A stretch of 6,448 nt of DNA from NCBI GenBank assembly GCA_016839845.1, contig JAEOTL010000478.1:1-6448 (forward strand), read 5' to 3'. Below, piece after piece: positions 1-5,835 of this stretch (positions within the stretch are counted from its first letter, which is position 1; each line of letters starts with the position of its first letter). Made by a program: the position numbers and the translations under genes. This stretch comes from Promethearchaeota archaeon. Its GTDB lineage: Archaea > Asgardarchaeota > Lokiarchaeia > Sigynarchaeales > SOKP01. Below the pieces are notes generated by a model, which saw nothing but the letters and a program-made list of their open reading frames with translations, did not search any database and was not told the DNA's origin.

Positions 1-1
1 A

Positions 2-106
2 TTAATAATTATAACAAGGCTTATTCTAATATTGAGTGCATTTTGTTGGTATGGTGGTTTTATCATGCCTAGGTGGATGAAGAAGTACCTTCTGAGAAAA
101 AAATAA
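2..106 (+). CDS. C-terminal tail of a membrane protein (5' end outside window)
   Basis: An open frame enters from the left edge and stops with TAA at 104-106, leaving 34 visible residues. They begin with a strongly hydrophobic stretch (LIIITRLILILSAFCWYGGF) and end with a lysine/arginine-rich tail (PRWMKKYLLRKK). This is the pattern of a final transmembrane helix followed by a cytoplasmic basic tail under the positive-inside rule. A T7 tract follows five bases after the stop, which supports a real gene end. The protein family cannot be told from so little sequence. Coding is inferred from this pattern alone, so a chance open frame is possible. Confidence 0.45.
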   Translation, partial: LIIITRLILILSAFCWYGGFIMPRWMKKYLLRKK

Positions 107-110
107 TTAC

Positions 111-117
111 TTTTTTT
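111..117 (+). terminator. Oligo-T terminator after the partial membrane gene
   Basis: A run of seven T begins five bases after the stop codon at 106. Archaeal RNA polymerase commonly terminates at such U-tracts without a hairpin. A second run of eight T at 152-159 could act as a back-up site. Both lie ahead of the GTPase gene and would insulate it from upstream transcription. Confidence 0.45.
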
Positions 118-172
118 CTATTATAATACCTCGATATTATCTGGATTCATATTTTTTTTCTAATCATTGTTT

Positions 173-180
173 CATATTAA
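173..180 (+). promoter_or_regulatory. Possible TATA box for the GTPase operon
   Basis: The sequence CATATTAA is centred about 27 bases before the ATG at 203. That is the archaeal TATA-to-transcription-start distance, so the mRNA could begin at or very near this ATG as a leaderless transcript. No Shine-Dalgarno site precedes either candidate start, which fits. The whole region is AT-rich, and other TATA-like strings occur at 121-128 and 133-140, so the choice is weak. Confidence 0.3.
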
Positions 181-202
181 GATAATATAATTGTATGCAA
201 CA

Positions 203-736
203 ATGTTGAGTTCAGAACTCGGTAAATTAGTGAAAATAACTCTTATGGGCTCACCTGCAGTTGGAAAGACAACCATAGTCAGTCTTCTTTCAGAGGATAC
301 GTTAAATAGGTTTTATATGCCAACTCATGGATTCGATTTAAGAACTATAAAGTTTGATGGATATCATCTAAGACTTTGGGATTTAGGTGGTCAAAATCGT
401 TATTTAAGAACATATTCTAAAGATTACTTATTAGGGTCTGATATTATCTTTATTGTTACTGATTCTTCTCCTCGAAATGTGTTAAATTCGAGAGAATTGA
501 TTAATTATGCATGTCATTTTGTAGGAAAAGACTGCCCTATAATTTGTATAGCAAATAAACAAGATTTAGTAAAAACAGATGGTAGAATGAATGCTAAAAG
601 AGTTGAGGATCTTTTGCATGTAAAAACTTATGGTTTAACAGCCATAAATCCATCAGAACGCAACAAATTGTTGAATATATTAAAAAAAGAATTAAAAAAA
701 ATTAGAAATAGGAGGGAGTTAAAAAATGAACTTTAA
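203..736 (+). CDS. Arf-like small GTPase (Ras superfamily)
   Basis: This is a 177-residue GTP-binding molecular switch with all the motifs of the Arf/Arl/SR-beta/MglA side of the small GTPase superfamily. The P-loop GSPAVGKT is at 16-23. Switch I PTHGF at 40-44 holds the Mg-binding Thr41 and parallels PTIGF of Arf. Switch II WDLGGQ at 59-64 has the double glycine and catalytic-type glutamine of Arf proteins. The guanine-specificity motif NKQD is at 118-121, and a degenerate G5 (TAI) at 146-148. Arf's N-terminal amphipathic helix and myristoylated Gly2 are absent. The C-terminus is a short polybasic tail (about 164-177). I chose ATG 203; an in-frame TTG at 191 would add four residues, and neither has a Shine-Dalgarno site. 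The end overlaps the start of the longin-like gene, so the two are probably co-translated, and that protein is the obvious candidate partner or regulator. Confidence 0.93.
   Translation: MLSSELGKLVKITLMGSPAVGKTTIVSLLSEDTLNRFYMPTHGFDLRTIKFDGYHLRLWDLGGQNRYLRTYSKDYLLGSDIIFIVTDSSPRNVLNSRELINYACHFVGKDCPIICIANKQDLVKTDGRMNAKRVEDLLHVKTYGLTAINPSERNKLLNILKKELKKIRNRRELKNEL
711..718 (+). promoter_or_regulatory. Strong Shine-Dalgarno site inside the GTPase gene
   Basis: GGAGGGAG lies seven bases before the ATG at 726 and within the last codons of the GTPase gene. It fixes the start of the downstream gene and points to translational coupling, in contrast to the GTPase gene, which has no such site. Confidence 0.8.
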
Positions 737-1283
737 TGAAAATGAGTTATTTGGGGCTGCTTTAATTGGATTTGATATGATTGACGGTCCATTTCTTAAA
801 TGGAAGAAGGAATATAACAGAACAAAAAACATGGTAGCAATTGACGATTTTGCAATGAATTTCTATCTAGCTTTCCGAGGTGGGAACGCATCTGCTAAAA
901 AGCCAAAAGCAATTCTTTATGACAGCTTTTATATTGTAGCATTTCCAAGGGATTTGGAACTCTGTTGCTTATTCATGAAACCTCAAGATCTTAATGAAAA
1001 CTTTAAACAATTAAATAAGGTTGCTTCAAGAATAATTACTGAAATGGAAATTATTGAACCAGAGATGGAAATACCACAACAATCTGATGAAAACACTGTT
1101 GAAGAGATGAAAAGAATAATTCCAAACTTACTAACTGAAAATAAAATGTCAACCCCGGAATTGAGAAGATATTTTAAAATAAGTAACTCACAGATTTGGA
1201 AATTGATGTCTAGTTTAGAAAATTCAAACATAATCAAAAGAGCAGAGAAAAAGGGCAGAACAATATATTGGACTACAGTTTAA
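726..1283 (+). CDS. Longin/roadblock-like protein with C-terminal winged helix
   Basis: This 185-residue soluble protein has no signal peptide or membrane segment. Residues about 7-105 look like a longin/roadblock-type alpha-beta domain: an opening strand and hairpin (GAALIGFDMIDGPFLKWKKE), a helical middle, paired strands at about 62-85 (ILYDSFYIVAF, then ELCCLFM) and a closing helix at about 90-108. An acidic linker covers about 109-125. Residues about 126-185 look like a winged helix: helix 126-138, helix 142-149 (STPELRRYF), recognition helix 153-165 (SNSQIWKLMSSLE) and a basic wing (KRAEKKGRTIYW). Longin and roadblock folds are known platforms or regulators for small GTPases. Here the gene overlaps the end of an Arf-like GTPase gene by 11 bases, so a stable pair is likely. 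The winged helix may bind DNA or only proteins. Both domain calls rest on pattern reading; the winged helix is the surer one. Confidence 0.8.
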   Translation: MNFNENELFGAALIGFDMIDGPFLKWKKEYNRTKNMVAIDDFAMNFYLAFRGGNASAKKPKAILYDSFYIVAFPRDLELCCLFMKPQDLNENFKQLNKVASRIITEMEIIEPEMEIPQQSDENTVEEMKRIIPNLLTENKMSTPELRRYFKISNSQIWKLMSSLENSNIIKRAEKKGRTIYWTTV

Positions 1284-1307
1284 ATGAAAATCTCACTGAT
1301 TTCTTTT

Positions 1308-2123
1308 CTACCTAGTCCTGTGATCCCAATTTTTTTGTTTTGTAAAATACCTTGAAAAGACAATATAGCAGATATCAGGTAAATCATTATCACCGTATTG
1401 CACGGCAATATATCTTAGGATATGATTCAAAAGGAAGATTCCAATAAATTCAGTATGATAAATATCTAAATTTTCTGCGAGTTTTTCACCCTCGAAATGA
1501 ATATCAAGACCAGTATCGTTATCCCATAATATTTCTATGAAGAATTCTGGGAAGATTTCCTTTTTAATTCTCCAACCATTTATTGTTTTCCTCACTTTCG
1601 CCCCGATAAAAATCTCAAGATCTTTTTGATCATCTTCTCTTAGGAATTTGAAAGGTTCAGCTCTCTGTAATAAAACTTTTTCCATTAATTCTGATTTTGA
1701 ATTATAATTTTTGTCAAATGGTTCTTGCCCCTTTAACTTTCTTTCAATGAAATCCATAACAATATCGATGTAAGTTGCACTATCTTCACCTGGAACCCAC
1801 ATAGCGTGTTCTCCAGAGAAAAAGAACTTAAATTCTGCTTCAATTCCATCCCCAAACTCATCCCCAAAATAAGAAAATGCCATATGTATATTTACGTCAG
1901 GAAACATTTCAATAGTTATTGTCCAATCTTCGTTGAACCCTATGTTTTCAATAATACCGCCCAAATCTTCTTGGACAATTTTCTCTAATTTTTTTAGATC
2001 TATATTTACAAAAAGAGCAAATTTGGATTTGCTCACATCTTCTAATTCTTTTTCATGGGGACCTCTGACTCCTGTTGCGTCAATTTGACCAACAGTAACG
2101 AATTTTCTCTTCTCATTTGACAT
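1308..2123 (-). CDS. Uncharacterised acidic protein with internal duplication
   Basis: I do not recognise the family of this 271-residue soluble protein, which has no signal peptide or membrane helix. It looks like two copies of one domain. Copy one (about 42-130) has WTITIEMFPDVNI at 67-79, and copy two (about 157-239) has WRIKKEIFPEFFI at 184-196, giving the shared pattern W-x-I-x-x-E-x-F-P-[DE]-x-x-I. In both copies a helix and a glycine-containing turn (LGGIIENI, then IGAKVRKTI) precede this, and acidic strands then an amphipathic helix (YIDIVMDFIERKL, then FIGIFLLNHILRYI) follow. The first 30 residues look like a flexible lead. No catalytic motif stands out; a binding or scaffolding role is possible but unproven. 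ATG 2123 is supported by a TATA box that would place the mRNA start about 12 bases upstream. The gene is transcribed separately and converges on the GTPase operon. Confidence 0.85.
   Translation of the reverse strand: MSNEKRKFVTVGQIDATGVRGPHEKELEDVSKSKFALFVNIDLKKLEKIVQEDLGGIIENIGFNEDWTITIEMFPDVNIHMAFSYFGDEFGDGIEAEFKFFFSGEHAMWVPGEDSATYIDIVMDFIERKLKGQEPFDKNYNSKSELMEKVLLQRAEPFKFLREDDQKDLEIFIGAKVRKTINGWRIKKEIFPEFFIEILWDNDTGLDIHFEGEKLAENLDIYHTEFIGIFLLNHILRYIAVQYGDNDLPDICYIVFSRYFTKQKNWDHRTR
1330..1341 (+). terminator. Possible oligo-T terminator of the GTPase operon
   Basis: T7-G-T4 lies 47 bases past the operon's stop codon, within the 3' end of the convergent gene on the other strand. A weaker TTTCTTTTCT lies at 1300-1309. 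Either could end the plus-strand transcript in the archaeal manner. Because the converging stops are only 24 bases apart, the two mRNAs probably overlap at their 3' ends. Confidence 0.35.
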
Positions 2124-2158
2124 ACGACTAACTTCTTAACTAGTATGAGTTTTACTTA

Positions 2159-2166
2159 TATTTATA
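2159..2166 (-). promoter_or_regulatory. TATA box for the 271-residue protein gene
   Basis: On the minus strand this reads TATAAATA, a near-ideal archaeal TATA box, with a purine-rich AAAAAAAGGG stretch just upstream. Its centre is about 40 bases from the ATG at 2123, so transcription should start near 2136 and leave a leader of roughly 12 bases. There is no clear Shine-Dalgarno site, consistent with a very short leader. Confidence 0.6.
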
Positions 2167-2254
2167 CTGCCCTTTTTTTGAATTTTCCGATAAGGAATCC
2201 TTTAGTAGATTGAGATATAGCAATTAATCTGCCTGTTCTCAAAAATAGATATGT

Positions 2255-2272
2255 AAAAAAAAGGGAAAAAAA
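2255..2272 (-). terminator. Double oligo-T terminator of the large surface-protein gene
   Basis: Read on the minus strand this is T7-CCC-T8, starting seven bases past the TAA of the 1105-residue gene. Paired U-tracts without a hairpin are the usual archaeal intrinsic terminator. It separates the long gene from the promoter of the next minus-strand gene at 2159-2166. Confidence 0.65.
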
Positions 2273-2279
2273 TTAGAAT

Positions 2280-5200
2280 TTAGGTTATATCTAATGGGAT
2301 TATTAGCCCTTTTCTTTTCAAAGAAATAATAGAACTAATTATTTCATCCCTCGATGCTTTTCTTCCCGCTAAACCGAAATTTAGTAGGCTAGAGACAAAG
2401 AAGAACTTCCTCTCCTTTTGAATTTGCTCTGCTACCTCCATAAGTGCCTTTTCTAAACCTTTAAGCTTTACTACGCCATAATGCTTTCCTAATTGAAGGG
2501 GATATACAAAGGTTACATTAAAATATTTCTCAATCAGATCATCAGTTTCTCTAAACGGGGTAATGTCACCAGAAAAATCTTTCAAATTAGCTTCAAATCT
2601 CCGTTGGAAGTGCTCTGTAAAGGCTATCTGACTTTCTTTTAAGTTTTCAGAAGGAATACCATCCAGAATCAAAGCTACCCGGATATGATCACCATCAGTT
2701 ATAACAATTTTGAAATCATAATAATCCATTTCGAAACCTTTTCCCATTGCACCTTTTTTTATTTCTGTTCTGAATTGTGAGATTGCATGTAAAAATCCCG
2801 AGATTAAGTCAGCATCAATTCCCTCTAGAGATATCTGCTTATCATAAATTGATACACCCACATCCTTGTGGATTATCATAATATAACTGATTTTCAGTAG
2901 GTCATCTAAGATTTTGGATTCCCCTGCCCATACTTTCCTCTGCCTGGCATGTCTAACATATCTAACTGAAATAATTGTTGCTATCGCAACCAACCCTATG
3001 ATTATATAAGGTAAATAACGCATCAAGTTATCCATGAAAAGAGTAAGTTCACTAACAACTTTAATATAGCTTGAAGCTACTTCGGCACCGGTGTACATAC
3101 CACTTTCTGCAAACAATACTCGAATAAGGAAACCACTACCAGTACTTTCAAACTGCATTGAAGCTGTTGCGATTCCTTCTTCATTTGTGGATGCTGTAGT
3201 TTCATAAACTGTAACATTGTTAGCATTTAACAATTCAAATACAATTTCAACATTTTGCATCGGTTTACCTCCTGGTTCGAATGCTTTAGCAGAAAAGAAT
3301 GTTGCCCCCGTCATGTACTGAGTGGCAGGAATTTCTAAAAATTCGATGATAGGAATAACCTTGAAAATTTCATATGTCCCATCTACATCGAATCTTATCG
3401 AATGCCATAAGGAGGTCACATTAAATTCAAAGTATCCTTGAGAGATATCGGCATTATCGATATCTTCGACCCATGTTCCTTCATTAATTCCTCCATCTAT
3501 AATGTCTGTGCCGAAATTTTGCATTTTTATATCTGAAGGACTCAGCATATTATTGTTAAGACCTAATCCTATAGATGATGCGATATCTGACGTAATTGCA
3601 TTTTGAATATGAAAGTTTAAACTAAACTCATTAATTGAAACATTGAATCCAAAATCAGAGGAACTGTTAGTGTAATACAATAAGATGAAAGTCGCTTGAT
3701 TATTAAGTGATTCATTTAATATATTTAAAAAGATCCATGTAAAACCAGCATCAAAAGGAAGTACTACAGTAGTTTCATTTTCATGGGCAAACTCTTGGAC
3801 ATCACTCATTATAATCCATTCTCCTTCATTTGTCTCATCATCAAGAATATCAAATGTTTGATTACCCTTATAAAGAGCTAATGCCGCGAGGGGGAGGTTG
3901 TCGGGTTTACTAACATTTGAAGTGATCCTAATTTCTGCAAATGGGATAATTGGATTTGGATATGAGGCAATCCATTCATAATAATCAACGTCCCATAACG
4001 AACTATCGAGTTCATTTAGAACATTGAAAGTTATAAAAAATGCCAAACTGTAAGTAAAAGCCTGAGCCTGATAAAATTCATCGTCATTGTATTCAAGTGA
4101 TTCTAAAGTCTGAGGTCCAAACGGTGCGCTAGTTCCATTCATGAGACCTACATAAGTAGGAAAATCTAACTCTTGAACTAATGGATCATGTGGTTGTATT
4201 GTATCAAGATTCTCTAGTTCTCTTACTTCTACTTTAAACTGATTTACAGACACACTAAAATTACCCATCCCGTTTCCAATAAATTCAAGTTTAAATCTAA
4301 GAGTATTATTAGCTGTAGGTTTTATTGGATTATTATCCATTACACTTAATATTCCTATTTTCTCCCAAGGATTGGTTACTGAGTAAAAGATTGTAGTTTC
4401 ATTGTCTTTGATAAGATCATACTCGAGATTCACCCAAGGATCCGTCATTGGCCCCGCTTTAAAATTGTGCATCGACAGATTACCAGATTGGATATTTTGG
4501 CTATTTGATACATTTACTACAAGAGTAATGTCAAAACTAAAGATATATTTATAGTGTTCGATCCACCACTCTAGGAATTTATGATTCCATAATAATTCCC
4601 AATATGTAAAAGGAGAATTCTTTAATTCATGTAGATTAAATTCAACATCAATGGTCACATTGTTGGCATCCTCAGCTATGTATCTATTTTCATCAATATC
4701 TCTGAACGAGTTTAAATCACCCTGTAATAATGTTCCATTCGGGACCGTAGAAGCTCTTACATTATTCAAAGTATAGTCATCAAAAAAGAAATCAGGAGAT
4801 ATCGCAAAAGTTGCGCCTTCCCCAATATCTTGTGGATCATCCCCATCCGGATTGAAATAGAGAAATTTCGGACCTCCGCCTGTAAGTTCATCATCTTGAG
4901 GGATTTTTATTCTAAAAGCAAACCAGTATTTATCATTACCATTCTCGTTGGTTGAGTTTGTTTTAGTAATATCCAAAAAAATTGGACCACTTCCTGAATT
5001 TTTAAAATCAAAAACTTCCCAATGGGCAGCATAGACAAGCGGGTGGGGTTTCTGCATAACTCCTAAGGTATCGAATGTATTAGGCGTACCATAAACGTCA
5101 CTAGAACAATTTACAATAGCCACTTCCCAAGCGTTCTCATCGGTAAAAGAAAGAGGATTATTAATATCTTGGATTAGAATACTTACATTATTAACGTATT

Positions 5201-5597
5201 GACTTAATTCCACAGCAAATTTCTGGTATATATACGTTGGACCACGATAAGAACTAACAATAAATTCTGTAAAATCATCCTCAATATATCTTGTATAATT
5301 AATTGCTGTTATATTTTCAAAACTCATTGTGGCATGCGAGATGTTATAATTTGGAATATAGATACTTGGTTGATTATCTAAACTTGGTTGCTCTCGATTC
5401 ACATAACAATTTTTATTAATTCGAGTTATATTACTGAAAATTTTACCTGTACGATTAATCGCTTGAGTCTGGGGAATATATAAGGAATTTTGAGAGCGCG
5501 AATCACTATACTCGATTAGTTGTGAGTTATATAAAGGCACAGCAATGAAAGTTATAAGAAAAAACATGAGGAGCATTCTGCTTTTAACAGTTTTCAT
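2280..5597 (-). CDS. Large single-pass surface protein with cytosolic longin-like domain
   Basis: I choose the ATG at 5597 (1105 residues) because GAGGA (5605-5609) lies seven bases before it and a signal peptide follows at once: MKTVKSR, then hydrophobic LLMFFLITFIAV at 9-20. A TTG at 5648 would add 17 basic residues ahead of the signal. Residues about 25-857 are outside the cell and rich in beta strands, with about two dozen N-x-S/T sequons and only two cysteines (64 and 164). Beta modules appear at about 112-233, 300-460 and 500-670, the last two looking like duplicates. An Ig-like domain (about 750-848) precedes the transmembrane helix (about 861-880) and a basic stop-transfer region. Inside, residues about 900-1026 resemble a longin/roadblock domain (YIMIIHKDVGVSIYDK, helix DADLISGFLHAISQF, strand FKIVITDGDHIRVALIL, helix). 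Residues about 1047-1105 look helical or winged-helix-like. The likely role is an adhesin or receptor that binds a GTPase-type partner in the cytosol. Architecture is confident; function is inferred. Confidence 0.9.
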   Translation of the reverse strand: MKTVKSRMLLMFFLITFIAVPLYNSQLIEYSDSRSQNSLYIPQTQAINRTGKIFSNITRINKNCYVNREQPSLDNQPSIYIPNYNISHATMSFENITAINYTRYIEDDFTEFIVSSYRGPTYIYQKFAVELSQYVNNVSILIQDINNPLSFTDENAWEVAIVNCSSDVYGTPNTFDTLGVMQKPHPLVYAAHWEVFDFKNSGSGPIFLDITKTNSTNENGNDKYWFAFRIKIPQDDELTGGGPKFLYFNPDGDDPQDIGEGATFAISPDFFFDDYTLNNVRASTVPNGTLLQGDLNSFRDIDENRYIAEDANNVTIDVEFNLHELKNSPFTYWELLWNHKFLEWWIEHYKYIFSFDITLVVNVSNSQNIQSGNLSMHNFKAGPMTDPWVNLEYDLIKDNETTIFYSVTNPWEKIGILSVMDNNPIKPTANNTLRFKLEFIGNGMGNFSVSVNQFKVEVRELENLDTIQPHDPLVQELDFPTYVGLMNGTSAPFGPQTLESLEYNDDEFYQAQAFTYSLAFFITFNVLNELDSSLWDVDYYEWIASYPNPIIPFAEIRITSNVSKPDNLPLAALALYKGNQTFDILDDETNEGEWIIMSDVQEFAHENETTVVLPFDAGFTWIFLNILNESLNNQATFILLYYTNSSSDFGFNVSINEFSLNFHIQNAITSDIASSIGLGLNNNMLSPSDIKMQNFGTDIIDGGINEGTWVEDIDNADISQGYFEFNVTSLWHSIRFDVDGTYEIFKVIPIIEFLEIPATQYMTGATFFSAKAFEPGGKPMQNVEIVFELLNANNVTVYETTASTNEEGIATASMQFESTGSGFLIRVLFAESGMYTGAEVASSYIKVVSELTLFMDNLMRYLPYIIIGLVAIATIISVRYVRHARQRKVWAGESKILDDLLKISYIMIIHKDVGVSIYDKQISLEGIDADLISGFLHAISQFRTEIKKGAMGKGFEMDYYDFKIVITDGDHIRVALILDGIPSENLKESQIAFTEHFQRRFEANLKDFSGDITPFRETDDLIEKYFNVTFVYPLQLGKHYGVVKLKGLEKALMEVAEQIQKERKFFFVSSLLNFGLAGRKASRDEIISSIISLKRKGLIIPLDIT

Positions 5598-5604
5598 TAT
5601 AAAA

Positions 5605-5609
5605 TCCTC
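5605..5609 (-). promoter_or_regulatory. Shine-Dalgarno site of the surface-protein gene
   Basis: On the minus strand GAGGA lies seven bases before the ATG at 5597. It decides between this start and the TTG at 5648, which has no comparable site and would put a lysine-rich extension ahead of the signal peptide. Confidence 0.75.
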
Positions 5610-5700
5610 ATTTATTAATTTTTTTTTTGTAAATAACTTTAGTAACAAATGAGAGATTATCCTTTTAAAATTAGTTTTTCTACTCAGTTAGAGGATAACA

Positions 5701-5710
5701 TTAAAATATA
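5701..5710 (-). promoter_or_regulatory. Possible TATA box of the surface-protein gene
   Basis: On the minus strand this reads TATATTTTAA. It would place the transcript start near 5680 and give a leader of roughly 80 bases ending in the GAGGA site. A weaker alternative, TTTTAAAA, lies at 5663-5670. The AT-rich setting makes either choice tentative. Confidence 0.3.
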
Positions 5711-5761
5711 TCAAAGTATCATTGATTTCTCTCTTTTGGGATTTAAGATTTAACCTAACAA

Positions 5762-5779
5762 AAAAATATTAATATTTTT
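5762..5779 (+). promoter_or_regulatory. 18-bp AT-only palindrome, possible promoter or operator of the transporter gene
   Basis: AAAAATATTAATATTTTT is a perfect inverted repeat about 56 bases before the transporter ATG. Its centre could serve as a TATA box with transcription starting near 5797 and a leader of about 40 bases, enough to hold the GAGGA site. A symmetric site over a TATA box could also bind a dimeric repressor. In AT-rich DNA such a palindrome can also arise by chance. Confidence 0.35.
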
Positions 5780-5825
5780 CTAATACTCTCTATGATGTAT
5801 TAATTTATGTTCTTTAATGAAAGAA

Positions 5826-5830
5826 GAGGA
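5826..5830 (+). promoter_or_regulatory. Shine-Dalgarno site of the transporter gene
   Basis: GAGGA lies five bases before the ATG at 5836 and supports that start. Confidence 0.7.
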
Positions 5831-5835
5831 TTGAT

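Noticed and set aside
983..1237. 84-residue open frame on the minus strand
   Set aside because: It lies wholly within the well-supported longin-like gene on the other strand, has no ribosome site or recognisable domain, and its hydrophobic content is a by-product of the AT-rich complementary strand.
1806..1988. 60-residue open frame on the plus strand
   Set aside because: It is antisense to the 271-residue protein gene with no start signals or recognisable sequence.
5687..5699. Small inverted repeat GTTA-GAGGA-TAAC near the surface-protein promoter
   Set aside because: The four-base arms are too short to distinguish from chance in AT-rich DNA.
5649..5753. 34-codon ATG open frame on the plus strand in the divergent intergenic region
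   Set aside because: It has no Shine-Dalgarno site or promoter at leaderless distance, its composition is unremarkable, and it overlaps the likely promoter and leader of the surface-protein gene.
5781..5825. Possible preQ1-type riboswitch in the transporter leader
   Set aside because: The leader is short and AT-rich; I saw no C-rich pseudoknot partner or stable hairpin expected of preQ1 aptamers.
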